Positions 24,949 to 32,969 of a stretch of 64,000 nt of DNA are shown here, in pieces. The stretch lies in assembly GCA_029945425.1 (NCBI GenBank), contig JAQSDV010000001.1, positions 1-64,000 on the forward strand. The letters are read 5' to 3'. The position numbers were made by a program, and so were the translations under genes. Positions within the stretch are counted from its first letter, which is position 1, and each line of letters begins with the position of its first letter. The stretch comes from a bacterium. Lineage in GTDB: Bacteria > Pseudomonadota > Alphaproteobacteria > Micavibrionales > UBA2020. Below the pieces are notes generated by a model, which saw only the letters and a list, made by a program, of their open reading frames with translations, had not been told where the DNA came from and ran no database searches.

Positions 24949-25023
24949 GTCATCCTGAGCGCAGCGAAGGATCTCCCTTTGCTGTCGCACACAAGGGAGA
25001 TCCTTCGCTGCGCTCAGGATGAC
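24949..25023. repeat. intergenic palindromic repeat, type B, perfect 31-bp arms
   Basis: The 75-base element has two perfectly complementary 31-base arms, starting GTCATCCTGAGCGCAGCG and ending CGCTGCGCTCAGGATGAC, around a 13-base loop. A second copy with the same right arm is at 43490-43564. The RNA would form a very long hairpin. Confidence 0.9.
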
Positions 25024-25265
25024 AATGTGTTGAAATTCGGGTACATTGGCATACGTCCAACCCATTGATTTACCAACAAACCCGTTTGCGATTTCGCGCA
25101 GATCACGATTCACAACCTATTGAATTCGCATCATATTTTTTCACACGCTATGCGTCGCAAGCACCGGAAACCTGCAGTAAACACGCCGAAAAATGACACA
25201 TGTTTTCGCGGCCGAAAAATTTTTGTCTATTTTTCAGCCACCTGCAAAACCTCTGCCCTCGCGAA
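25024..25265. other. intergenic region without a recognisable gene
   Basis: This AT-rich stretch follows the palindromic repeats. I see no credible coding frame, tRNA or clear promoter; the long reading frame that crosses the repeats on the minus strand is a by-product of the repeat sequences. Confidence 0.6.
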
Positions 25266-25652
25266 TTAGCCGAGTTTGAGCTTTTTGATTTCCTTTAGCA
25301 CCTTCAGCGTCCCCGTGCCTTCCGGCAGTTTGCTTTTTGCGGCACGGGCGATTTTGTCGAAGGTGTTGACGGAGAAGCGCAGCGAAAGGGCGGCGGCCAG
25401 ATTGTCGTTTTTTTCGGCGAGATCGGCCAATTCGCGGGCGCGTTCATACGGGTCGGCGCCGAATTTTTCCCAGCCGAGCTGGTCGTAGATTTTGGCGAGC
25501 AGCACATCGCCCGTCACGACGGTGCGGAATGCGATGCGGAGCAAACTTGCGGCGGCGGGCACGCGCGGGTTGATCGCGTCCTTCACGTTCTTTTCAAGAT
25601 GGGTGGCGTAATCGGTGATGAGTTTATCGAGGGTCTTGTTATATGCGGTCAT
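25266..25652 (-). CDS. small helical protein of unknown function
   Basis: The product is 128 residues from the ATG at 25652, which has a strong GAGGAG ribosome site; a longer frame upstream lacks one. It is wholly helical and charged, with YERARELADLAEKNDNLAAA in the middle and a Lys-rich end (KVLKEIKKLKLG). No signal peptide, membrane span or domain is recognised. Confidence 0.65.
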   Translation of the reverse strand: MTAYNKTLDKLITDYATHLEKNVKDAINPRVPAAASLLRIAFRTVVTGDVLLAKIYDQLGWEKFGADPYERARELADLAEKNDNLAAALSLRFSVNTFDKIARAAKSKLPEGTGTLKVLKEIKKLKLG

Positions 25653-25741
25653 TGGGTACACTCCTCTATGCCGTCTGGTTATGGCGGCAATATACGGAAA
25701 ACCAAGCCTGATTGTCAATACATATGTACCCCACTCTGAAT

Positions 25742-25774
25742 AAAAAACACCCCGGCATAAACCGGGGTGTTTTT
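25742..25774 (-). terminator. rho-independent terminator of the 25787 gene, possibly bidirectional
   Basis: The stem ACACCCCGG / CCGGGGTGT (25747-25770) is flanked by A-run and T-run, so it works for the minus-strand gene ending at 25787 and could work in the other direction. Confidence 0.9.
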
Positions 25775-25786
25775 AACGGGGAATGC

Positions 25787-26155
25787 TTATTTGCAGACCA
25801 TCAACTGTTCCTCGACACCGGCGAAGGAAACGCTCGCGCCTTCGGTCGCTCCGGCGGCGCGGTAGTTCACGACAGCGCCTTTCCAGCCGGGATGTTTTTT
25901 GACCGCATCGTCAAACGCGGTTTTCAGTTGGCCCAGTTCGTCCTTGAATTTGCATTGGCATTCTGCGGGCGGTTCGTTCACTTGCGCGCAGGCGGTGACT
26001 TCTTTGGTCATGTTGGTGAGGATGGTGGAAACGGCGGCGGCATCGGTGATGGCGGCCTCTTCCGTAATGTCGATGTTCCGGACGTCCGCTGCGAAAACAA
26101 CCGCGCTGGTCAGCCCGACAAGAGCGAAAGTGAAGGCGATCAACAACAGACGCAT
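25787..26155 (-). CDS. small secreted protein
   Basis: The product is 122 residues from the ATG at 26155 (AGGA ribosome site). A signal peptide is visible at residues 1-22 (LLLIAFTFALVGLTSAVVFA), with cleavage expected after VFA. The mature part has four Cys residues (TACAQ, ECQCKF and the C-terminal VCK), suitable for two disulfides. The segment LKTAFDDAVKKHPGWKGAVV resembles the N-terminal helix of the small proteins at 1366 and of the zincin at 6232. Function is unknown. Confidence 0.75.
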   Translation of the reverse strand: MRLLLIAFTFALVGLTSAVVFAADVRNIDITEEAAITDAAAVSTILTNMTKEVTACAQVNEPPAECQCKFKDELGQLKTAFDDAVKKHPGWKGAVVNYRAAGATEGASVSFAGVEEQLMVCK

Positions 26156-26218
26156 GGGTAATATCCTTTCAAAACAGCTGGACAAGCATAGCCATCGTTA
26201 CCCAGCTAACGCAATAAA

Positions 26219-26253
26219 ATCCCGCCCGTTCCATTTACATGGGACGGGCGGGA
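26219..26253 (-). terminator. rho-independent terminator of the 26285 gene
   Basis: The 13-bp stem TCCCGCCCGTTCC / GGGACGGGCGGGA (one mismatch) is followed on the minus strand by a T-rich run. It lies about 30 bases past the stop codon. Confidence 0.85.
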
Positions 26254-26284
26254 TAAAACACCTCTGGGGTGAGGTAATTTGGAC

Positions 26285-26710
26285 TTACTCGGCCGGCTGG
26301 ACGATCGTCACAGCGTCGATAACCGTGCGGTTTTTGCGGTTGAGCAGGTAAACGTTGTTGTCAGCCGTCACGTAGACCTGGCCGGTCGGTGCAGCAGGCA
26401 GGTGCTCGATAACCGTCGTGGGCAGTTCGGTGTAGGTGACGGTTTGCGGCATTACGGTGCCGGGGGTGTAGAACACGGTTTTCTGGCCGCGCGGCGCAAT
26501 GCAGCGATACGAAGGATCGCGCAGCATGTGCTTTTCCTTCACCAGCGTCGTGCCGGAGGGGCAGCCATTGTTGGTTTCCATGATCCAGTCGCCCAGATAG
26601 GTGCGGTTCTGGTTCGTGAGCATGACGGTTTCAGCGTTGGCAGCAGGTGCCGCAACGGTAAGTCCGCCAACCAGCGCGGCTACGCCGAGCATGAGGGTAA
26701 GTTTTTTCAT
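26285..26710 (-). CDS. secreted protein of unknown function
   Basis: The product is 141 residues from the ATG at 26710, which follows TAGGAGA. A signal peptide ends with the classic AxA box (APAANA, about residue 27). The mature protein has two Cys residues (GCPSG and YRCIAPRG) and is beta-rich toward the end (VYVTADNNVYLLNRKNRTVI). The longer frame reaching 27340 is antisense to the deaminase gene and is not used. The gene is divergent from the deaminase at 26822. Confidence 0.75.
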   Translation of the reverse strand: MKKLTLMLGVAALVGGLTVAAPAANAETVMLTNQNRTYLGDWIMETNNGCPSGTTLVKEKHMLRDPSYRCIAPRGQKTVFYTPGTVMPQTVTYTELPTTVIEHLPAAPTGQVYVTADNNVYLLNRKNRTVIDAVTIVQPAE

Positions 26711-26821
26711 ATCGATATCTCCTAATGAAAGTTTTTTGGGGGGATCGCGAAGCCAACAAGTTTCTTCCGCGCTTGTTCCCAAACTATTTACGCTTTTAAA
26801 AAACCCTGTCATTCTGGCGAC

Positions 26822-27331
26822 ATGACAACACAAGATCATGAAAAATATATGCGCCTCGCGTATGAACAGGCGTTCAAAAGCTACAGCGAAGGCGGCTGCC
26901 CCATCGGCGGCGTGCTGGTCGATAACGATACAGGCGCGGTGCTGGGTGCGGGCCACAATACGCTGGTGCAGGAAGGCAATCCTGTCATCCACGGCGAAAT
27001 GGACGCGATGCGCGCCGCAGGGCGATTGACGAACCGCCACAACACCACGATGTACACAACGCTGCAGCCCTGCTTCATGTGCACGGGCACGATCGCGCAA
27101 TTCGGCATCCCGCGCGTGGTGATTGCGGATGTGCAGAATGCGTCGTCCGATGAAACCATCACATTCATGCGCGCGCGTGGCATCGAGGTGATCGTGATGG
27201 ATGCGGGCAAAAGCGCCGCCGCCCATGATTGCATTACCCTCTGCGCCCGCTTCAAAACCGAAAAACCGGAACTGTGGCTGGAGGACTGGGGCGGCGGTCC
27301 AAACCCGGCGCTCGCAGCGGCGAAACGCTAA
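26822..27331 (+). CDS. cytosine/nucleoside deaminase, yeast Fcy1-like
   Basis: The 169-residue zinc deaminase has H57-G-E59 (zinc ligand and proton shuttle) and P83-C84-F-M-C87 (zinc ligands). GGCPIGGVLV, LGAGHN and the acidic end PELWLEDWGGG resemble yeast cytosine deaminase more than bacterial CodA or TadA. It probably deaminates cytosine or a related base. There is no ribosome site; TTTACG (26787) and a weak CATTCT ending seven bases before the ATG fit a leaderless transcript. It is divergent from the secreted protein gene at 26285. Confidence 0.85.
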   Translation: MTTQDHEKYMRLAYEQAFKSYSEGGCPIGGVLVDNDTGAVLGAGHNTLVQEGNPVIHGEMDAMRAAGRLTNRHNTTMYTTLQPCFMCTGTIAQFGIPRVVIADVQNASSDETITFMRARGIEVIVMDAGKSAAAHDCITLCARFKTEKPELWLEDWGGGPNPALAAAKR

Positions 27332-27411
27332 TGCAGGCAACGCCGCCGCCGCCCCCTGAAATGCTCATAATATGGATTATTAAGTCACTGATTTTACAGT
27401 GAAATAACATC

Positions 27412-27440
27412 TTTTTATTTTCATAATTTTAGTGTATAAT
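27412..27440 (+). promoter_or_regulatory. promoter of the eight-gene tag array
   Basis: A perfect -10 box TATAAT (27435-27440) lies 28 bases before the first ATG, with a weak T-rich -35 (TTTTTA, 27412-27417). Just upstream is an inverted repeat TCACTG-N6-CAGTGA (27385-27402) that could bind a regulator. The whole interval 27360-27460 is AT-rich. Confidence 0.6.
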
Positions 27441-27467
27441 TACAGGCAGTTTATAAGGTGTTATCCC

Positions 27468-28124
27468 ATGTCTGCCGGCTATTCCGATCTCCTCTCCCTG
27501 TTCAATGCGCCTGCGGCCGAGCGTTCGCAGATGATTGCCGATCTGTTCAACAGCACGCCCAATCCCAACATCTACACGGAATTCCGCCTGACCCACGTCT
27601 CGCGTTCCAGCCGGATGCACCAGCATGTCCATGACCTGACGCAGTCGCAGGTTGACGGCACGTCCCTTACGTTCGACATCGCATCGAAAACCGACACGGC
27701 CGACACCGCCCCGCTCCATACAGCGCTGGACGCGCTTCGCACACGCCAGCAGGAAAATAAAACCGCGCTGGAAAAAGCCTCCGCCGAGATCGCCGAATTG
27801 CAGGAAGTGTTTGCTGTTCTGGTGGGCGCGGAGAAGAAAATGAAGGGTTGGTCGAACATCAATCTGGTCAATATTCAGGATGCCGCAAAGGAACTGCACG
27901 ACAACGCCTCCCGCCTGCGCGACATGACCGACGCCCTGCCCAGCCGCGACGGCATGCTGGTCACTGTGGAAACCTCGCTGCAGAAGCTTGAAAAATCCAT
28001 CGGCCTGCGCGTGCAGCGGGAAGATCTTGCCACCTATCTGAAGGCCGGCATCGCGACAAATACATCTGTGGGCGCGCCCAAAACCGCGCGCTTTACGCGC
28101 CGGCAAAAGGTGTCGCAGCCATGA
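27468..28124 (+). CDS. tag-array protein 1 (C-terminal APKTARFTRR)
   Basis: The product is 218 residues and mostly helical; no signal peptide or membrane span. Family landmarks are an N-terminal region with LFN and ERSQMI, an aromatic YTEF turn (about 36-39), a coiled-coil-like stretch (about 84-112), the core motif EVFAVLVGAEKKMKGW (113-128), then YLKAG (190-194) and the tag APKTARFTRR (203-212), with six more residues. It begins an operon of eight paralogues; its stop overlaps the next start by four bases. I take the ATG at 27468, with an AAGGTG site, rather than an in-frame codon 12 residues earlier. The family is not known to me. Confidence 0.8.
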   Translation: MSAGYSDLLSLFNAPAAERSQMIADLFNSTPNPNIYTEFRLTHVSRSSRMHQHVHDLTQSQVDGTSLTFDIASKTDTADTAPLHTALDALRTRQQENKTALEKASAEIAELQEVFAVLVGAEKKMKGWSNINLVNIQDAAKELHDNASRLRDMTDALPSRDGMLVTVETSLQKLEKSIGLRVQREDLATYLKAGIATNTSVGAPKTARFTRRQKVSQP

Positions 28125-28798
28125 CCCGGACCCCGCAATTCACCCCGATGTCGTATGAATATCTCCTCGCGGCCGATATGACGCAGCTGGAACGCGCGCG
28201 CATGGCGACGGAGGATTACGACGGTGGCGCGCGCGGCGAATACATGGAATTCCGCGCCAGACAGTTGACCGAAGCTGTCTCGCTTGACGTCCGCGTGGCG
28301 CAGCTCGGCACCTCGACGCTGGGCGCAGATATTTCCACGCTCGTGCAAAAGGTTTCCGCCGCCAAAAACGCGGATGCCGACGCGATCAAGGCATTCCGCG
28401 AGACGCTCCAGATTTTGCGCCGCCGCCAGATTCAGGAAAAAATTGATAATGTTGTGCTGAAGGACGAAGCCAAGGCACATCAATCCGTCTTCATCATCCT
28501 GACCACCGCCGAAGGCGTCATGAAAAACTTCCCCCGCCGCGAGCGGGAAGAAACGGCGGAAACGCGTAAAACGGGGCTCTCGAACATATCCTCGCTGCAG
28601 GCGCATGAAGACGGCTGGTACAACAAGGAAGTCGCGCTCGGCGACCTGCGCACGACGCTGCAGACGCTCGAAGATAAAAATATCGCCGCCTTGCGCGATC
28701 AGGGCATGGCCGGTTATTTGCAGCACGGCGCGGGCAGCAATGTCAGCGCGCCCAAGGTCGCGAAATTCCGCCGCAAGAACGCGGGTATGCAGCCATGA
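28121..28798 (+). CDS. tag-array protein 2 (C-terminal APKVAKFRRK)
   Basis: The product is 225 residues. The landmarks are ERARMA near the front, YMEF (41-44), the core SVFIILTTAEGVMKNF (122-137), YLQHG and the tag APKVAKFRRK (210-219) followed by NAGMQP, an ending like the QP end of proteins 1 and 5. It is the most diverged in the middle, with a longer charged segment. ATGA overlaps on both sides show translational coupling. It is soluble and helical by composition; function unknown. Confidence 0.8.
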   Translation: MTRTPQFTPMSYEYLLAADMTQLERARMATEDYDGGARGEYMEFRARQLTEAVSLDVRVAQLGTSTLGADISTLVQKVSAAKNADADAIKAFRETLQILRRRQIQEKIDNVVLKDEAKAHQSVFIILTTAEGVMKNFPRREREETAETRKTGLSNISSLQAHEDGWYNKEVALGDLRTTLQTLEDKNIAALRDQGMAGYLQHGAGSNVSAPKVAKFRRKNAGMQP

Positions 28799-29454
28799 AG
28801 GATTACGAAGCCATCGTCTACGCCCCGCATCTGGGCATCACAGAACGGTCGCAGATGGTGTCGGACGCTTTCAACCAGAGCGCGGCGAATGCCGGCGATT
28901 ATAATGCTTTCAAATCGGGCGTGGACAAGCGCGCAAATGCGGCGATCAGCAAGTTGATCGCCCATGACCTGTCGCGCCTGGGCGACGGCATCCGCATCAT
29001 CACAAACATGATCGGCGTTTCCGGCGGTTCCATGCCCGCCGGCGTCGTGGACTCGTACAAGGAACAGTTCGAAGCCCTGCGCACGATGCATGCGAAGGAA
29101 CAAGTCGAAATCGAACGACTGAAACCGGAAGTTGAATCCCTGTCGAAACTGTTCGGCATCCTTGCCCATGCGGAAGAAAACATGGACGGCTTTGATGAAA
29201 CGCGCCAGAAATCGACCCATGCCACGCACCTGCACCTCGTCAGCTATTCCGGCAGCGTCGCCAGCAGCGAAGTCACCGCCCGCCTGCAAAAATCCACGCT
29301 CGACGGGCTGGAAGAATTGCTGAACCTGATGGAGGCCGATAACACGGCCGCCGCGCAGAAAACCGCCTTCGCCGATTACCTGAAAACCCGCCCGGCCGTG
29401 GCGGCGCCCCTGCCCGCGCCCGCGACCGCGAAATTCAAAAAGAAAACGCCATGA
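28795..29454 (+). CDS. tag-array protein 3 (C-terminal APATAKFKKK)
   Basis: The product is 219 residues. It starts MKDYEAIVYAPHLGITERSQ, has YNAFK (36-40), the helix EIERLKPEVESLS, the core KLFGILAHAEENMDGF (118-133), DYLKT and a Pro/Ala linker into the tag APATAKFKKKTP (208-219). It is the closest relative of protein 4, sharing its N-terminal block and its EIERLKPE helix, so the two are the most recent duplicates. Start and stop overlap the neighbours by ATGA. Confidence 0.82.
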   Translation: MKDYEAIVYAPHLGITERSQMVSDAFNQSAANAGDYNAFKSGVDKRANAAISKLIAHDLSRLGDGIRIITNMIGVSGGSMPAGVVDSYKEQFEALRTMHAKEQVEIERLKPEVESLSKLFGILAHAEENMDGFDETRQKSTHATHLHLVSYSGSVASSEVTARLQKSTLDGLEELLNLMEADNTAAAQKTAFADYLKTRPAVAAPLPAPATAKFKKKTP

Positions 29455-30188
29455 GCAGCATCCCGCCCAAGCCGGAAAATTCCGCCGCGCCGCCGGAGGT
29501 CCGCGATGAAATATTGCGCAAGGATGCGATGAAAGATTACGCAGACATCGTCTTCGCGCCCCATCTGGGCCTTACCGAGCGGGGCGAAATGGTGTCGCGC
29601 GCCTTCAATCACAGCGCAGCGTATGCGGCCGATTATTTGTCGTTCAAACAAACGCAGGACGACCGCGCCAGCGTCGCGATGACCCAGGCGACCGCGCTGG
29701 TCAAGTCGCGGCTGTCGCACAACATCGACGCGATGATGGAACGCCTCGCCCTTTTGCTGGACGGGCAGAGCATCGCCTCGATCACGGCGGAAAAAAAGCA
29801 ATTCGAGGCGCTGAAGGACAAGCATGCCGCCGAGAAAAACGAGATCGAGCGGCTGAAGCCGGAACTCCAGTCCCTGTCGCAGCTGTTCGGCATCCTTTCC
29901 ACGGCGGAAAGCGGCATGAAAGGCTACGACGCCGAAACGCTCCGCCACACGCGCGAAGCCACCGACCACCTCACGCAATTCTATGCCGAGGTCGCGGGCA
30001 AGGAGCCGTTCAACAACACCCAGAAAAACCGGCTGAACAATATCGCGGGCAAGCTTGAAATGCTGACGCTCCAGCAGCAGAGCGCGTCGGCCAAGGCGGC
30101 GATGGCCGATTACCTGAAATCGGGCGCAGGCGTTCCCGCGCCGATGCCCGCACCCGCGACCGCGAAATTCAGGAAGAAAACGCCATGA
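29451..30188 (+). CDS. tag-array protein 4 (C-terminal APATAKFRKK)
   Basis: The product is 245 residues. A 26-residue Pro/Ala/Glu extension precedes MKDYADIVFAPHLGLTERGE, which aligns with the start of protein 3. It therefore may begin at the internal Met27, but the upstream ATG is the one overlapping the previous stop (ATGA). The core is QLFGILSTAESGMKGY, then DYLKSG, and the tag APATAKFRKKTP at 234-245. It is otherwise the twin of protein 3. Confidence 0.8.
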   Translation: MSSIPPKPENSAAPPEVRDEILRKDAMKDYADIVFAPHLGLTERGEMVSRAFNHSAAYAADYLSFKQTQDDRASVAMTQATALVKSRLSHNIDAMMERLALLLDGQSIASITAEKKQFEALKDKHAAEKNEIERLKPELQSLSQLFGILSTAESGMKGYDAETLRHTREATDHLTQFYAEVAGKEPFNNTQKNRLNNIAGKLEMLTLQQQSASAKAAMADYLKSGAGVPAPMPAPATAKFRKKTP

Positions 30189-30859
30189 ACATCAGCGCGC
30201 AATTTTTTGACGATATCCTGAATGACGCGACGCTGGCGACGACCGCGCAGGGGCAGTGCATCGCGCAGGCGCACAACGACAACAACGCCGCGCATTCCGC
30301 CTATGACGTGTTCCGCCGCCGCTGGCAGCAGCAGTATGATGCCTATGCCGTGCGCGTGGAGGTATTGCTGAACCAGTCCGACCTTGAAAAATCCCTGAAC
30401 CATTTCCAGCGCAACATGCCGCAGGATGCGGACGGCATCGCGGCCGGCCTCGACGCGCTGACCGCCAAAGTCAACGATAACGAGCAGGTGATAAAAGACC
30501 ATTCGGCGGAAACAGACCTGCTGCGCAAGGCGTTCGGCGCGCTGGCGGTGGCAGAGGGCAAGATCGAAAATCTTGTCAACTGGACGGCCGCCGATACCCG
30601 CGCGACCTTGCAAAAACTGCAGGACACCTCGCAGACCGGCAGCATCGACCGCGTGCGCCGCGGGCGCAATTCATCCTATGCGCGCATCAAGGACGATGCC
30701 ACGCGCCGGATGCAGGGGCTGAACGACGACGCACAGGCGCAGGAAGAAAGTGCGCGCCGCGCCTTCAACAGTTACCTGAACGGCGGATTTGTCACGGCAG
30801 AGCCCGTGACCGCCCCTGCGACCGCCAGTTTCCGCCGCAAGCCGCAGGTGCAGCCTTGA
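30185..30859 (+). CDS. tag-array protein 5 (C-terminal APATASFRRK)
   Basis: The product is 224 residues. It begins MNISAQFFDDILNDA, so it belongs with proteins 6-8, which also carry a (D)(I/M)(F/L)ND element near the start. YDVF replaces the aromatic turn, the core is KAFGALAVAEGKIENL, then SYLNGG, and the tag APATASFRRKPQVQP forms residues 210-224. ATGA overlap with protein 4 and TTGA overlap with protein 6. Confidence 0.8.
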   Translation: MNISAQFFDDILNDATLATTAQGQCIAQAHNDNNAAHSAYDVFRRRWQQQYDAYAVRVEVLLNQSDLEKSLNHFQRNMPQDADGIAAGLDALTAKVNDNEQVIKDHSAETDLLRKAFGALAVAEGKIENLVNWTAADTRATLQKLQDTSQTGSIDRVRRGRNSSYARIKDDATRRMQGLNDDAQAQEESARRAFNSYLNGGFVTAEPVTAPATASFRRKPQVQP

Positions 30860-31512
30860 GCATATCCCCGCAGACCTACAGCGATATCTTCAACGACGCC
30901 GTAAAAGACAGCGTGAAGCGCGCAACCGAGGTTGCCGCGCTCTACAACAGCGGCCCTGCCGAAAAGGCCGCCTACCGCGCCTTCCGCGCCGAATGGGACG
31001 ACGCCGTCAAGGCGCACCGCGACGCCATACGCGCGCAGTGGCAAAACCCGGACATCACCGACCTGTACAAAAAAATAGACCGCATGCTCGATGGCGAAAA
31101 AATTGACGCGGATGCGGTGAAATCAACGCTCGACATCATGGCCGAAAAGGTCGCCGCCCAAACCACGCTGGCCGCAAAGTTCGACATGGACCGCATCAGC
31201 ATGCAGCAGACGATGAACGGCATCAAAATGGCCGAAAAGGGCATGCGCGGCTTTCCCGAGGCCGACAAGATATTGTCGCTCCAGACACACGACAAGCTGC
31301 TCGACCGCAGCACACTCGGCCAGCTTGAAACAACCGTCGTCGAGCACCGCGACATCTATCTCGACATCGCGCAAAAGGCGATGGAAAAAGCCATCTCTCC
31401 GCAGCAGGGCCAGAAAACGAAAACGGAACTGGCGCAATACCTCGATGGCCGCCCCGCGACCGGCAAGCCCATCACCGCGCCCGCGACCGCGCGTTTCCGG
31501 AAGGGCAAGTAA
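30856..31512 (+). CDS. tag-array protein 6 (C-terminal APATARFRKGK)
   Basis: The product is 218 residues from a TTG start at 30856 that overlaps the previous TGA stop. Without it the frame would lose the conserved SPQTYSDIFNDAV start. YRAFRAEW is the aromatic turn, the core is QTMNGIKMAEKGMRGF, then QYLDG and the tag APATARFRKGK (208-218) at the very end. The use of TTG may lower its expression relative to the others. Confidence 0.78.
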   Translation: MSISPQTYSDIFNDAVKDSVKRATEVAALYNSGPAEKAAYRAFRAEWDDAVKAHRDAIRAQWQNPDITDLYKKIDRMLDGEKIDADAVKSTLDIMAEKVAAQTTLAAKFDMDRISMQQTMNGIKMAEKGMRGFPEADKILSLQTHDKLLDRSTLGQLETTVVEHRDIYLDIAQKAMEKAISPQQGQKTKTELAQYLDGRPATGKPITAPATARFRKGK

Positions 31513-31513
31513 C

Positions 31514-32170
31514 ATGGCCGTGCGCAGCATCAGCGACATGTTCAACGACGCAAGCCTGACCGAAGCGCAAAAATCGGCGGAAATGTCGTTCGCCGCCAGC
31601 GGGAATACGCAACGCATGGGCGAATACACGGCGCTGAAGAACGGCTTCAAGACCAAGCTCCAGACGCTGAAGGATGATGCGGAAAAGATTTTGAAATCCT
31701 CCCTGCTCTCCGAAATCGAAAATGTCGCGGAAGCCATCATGGGCGATGGCCTTGCGGCGGGCGAGACGGAGGACCACACGCGGTCCCTGCGCAATTTCGA
31801 GACGCGCGCATCGGAATCCCGCACGGTGCTGCTGGATATCCAGTCCGAAGTGAAACCGCTGGCCGAAACATTCAAACTTCTGCAAGCAACGGAAAAATCG
31901 ATGATCGGCCTTGCCAATGGCATGCGGGAGGATACGCGCCTCGCCCTGATCGCGCTTGGCAACATCGAAAAGGAATTCCCCAAATTCGAAAACCGCCAGC
32001 AGGATGTGGATGACGCCATCGGCATGGCATGGAACGTCCTGGGCGATGTGCGCGACCATCACCGCCGCGAGGTCGACAAGGAAGAACTGCGCGATTTCCT
32101 CGGCTCTGGCAGGCTGTCGACAGATAAACCGGTGACAGCGCCCGCGCCTGCGCGTTTCCGGCGCGGATAA
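31514..32170 (+). CDS. tag-array protein 7 (C-terminal APAPARFRRG)
   Basis: The product is 218 residues from the ATG at 31514, one base after the previous stop. It has SISDMFNDASL at the start, YTALKNGF as the aromatic turn, the core ETFKLLQATEKSMIGL, DFLGSG, and the tag APAPARFRRG (209-218) at the extreme C-terminus. Longer upstream frame is the shadow of protein 6. No membrane span or signal peptide is seen. Confidence 0.8.
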   Translation: MAVRSISDMFNDASLTEAQKSAEMSFAASGNTQRMGEYTALKNGFKTKLQTLKDDAEKILKSSLLSEIENVAEAIMGDGLAAGETEDHTRSLRNFETRASESRTVLLDIQSEVKPLAETFKLLQATEKSMIGLANGMREDTRLALIALGNIEKEFPKFENRQQDVDDAIGMAWNVLGDVRDHHRREVDKEELRDFLGSGRLSTDKPVTAPAPARFRRG

Positions 32171-32173
32171 ATC

Positions 32174-32857
32174 ATGAAAAATGTTTTCAACGACATCGCC
32201 GCCAACCCCGGCCTGACCGCCGAACAGCGCGTGACGCAGATGGCGGCGGCGCTGGACGCGCTGTTGCCGCAAGACCCGTGGGAGGCGCAAGGGCAAGACC
32301 TGCTGCAGCCATACCTTGATTTCAAGCAGAGCCTGACGACATGTTTCAAGGCGGCGAAGGATGCGCATCAGGAACTGATGAATTCGTCGCTGGTCGTGCA
32401 TGTGGGCGTGCTGTGGGCCGATGCCAGCGCAGGCGGGCTTGACGCCAATGTCGCGCCCGACTCTCCCCTGCGCCAGAAGGCGGGCATGATACGCAAGATG
32501 CTGGGCGAGGAACGGCAGAAGCACGCGTCGGTGATCAAGCCCAACGCGCAACTGACGGAGGCATATAAATCCATTATCGCGGTCGAGGAAAAAACGCCCC
32601 GCCTGTCCGCCACCATCCTTGCGGAATCAAAATCGGCGCTGCAGCTGCTCGGCAACATGCGCGACCCGCTGTTCCGCACATCGATACAGGACAGCGTGGA
32701 AACGATCCTCAACAACGCGGAATTCGTGCTGTACGGCGTCGAGAGTTACCAGCAGAGCGAACGCGAAAAATCCGCGTTCAGGAGCCACCTGAAATCCGGC
32801 CTGTCGACGGAGAAAACACTCAATGCCTCGCAGACCGCCCGGTTCCGCCGCCGATAG
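32174..32857 (+). CDS. tag-array protein 8 (C-terminal ASQTARFRRR)
   Basis: The product is 227 residues, the last and most diverged of the array. It starts MKNVFNDIAANPGLTAEQR, has YLDFKQSL as the aromatic turn, a weak core EAYKSIIAVEEKTPRL, HLKSG, and the tag ASQTARFRRR at 218-227. Only the Phe and the basic residues are as in the others, which shows what selection keeps. No terminator is visible between it and the aldo-keto reductase gene 112 bases on. Confidence 0.8.
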   Translation: MKNVFNDIAANPGLTAEQRVTQMAAALDALLPQDPWEAQGQDLLQPYLDFKQSLTTCFKAAKDAHQELMNSSLVVHVGVLWADASAGGLDANVAPDSPLRQKAGMIRKMLGEERQKHASVIKPNAQLTEAYKSIIAVEEKTPRLSATILAESKSALQLLGNMRDPLFRTSIQDSVETILNNAEFVLYGVESYQQSEREKSAFRSHLKSGLSTEKTLNASQTARFRRR

Positions 32858-32969
32858 CCCCGCCGATATGACAACAAAATAATTCAATCCAGCGCCTTGA
32901 TCTGCCTGCTGCGCCCTTTAGGTTAAGGGCAAGTTTCAAACCGGCAACATCATCAAGGATTATCCCATC

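Noticed and set aside
24858..25023. CRISPR array
   Set aside because: The repeats are long palindromes of different types without regular spacers or cas genes.
24859..25113. Open frame of 84 codons on the minus strand across the repeats
   Set aside because: Its sequence (SAAKDLP, REILRCAQDD, SSRAKRGI) is the translation of palindromic intergenic repeats, a known source of false genes.
26285..27340. Longer version of the secreted-protein gene (351 codons)
   Set aside because: The added 210 codons are antisense to the deaminase gene; the ATG at 26710 has a TAGGAG site and a signal peptide.
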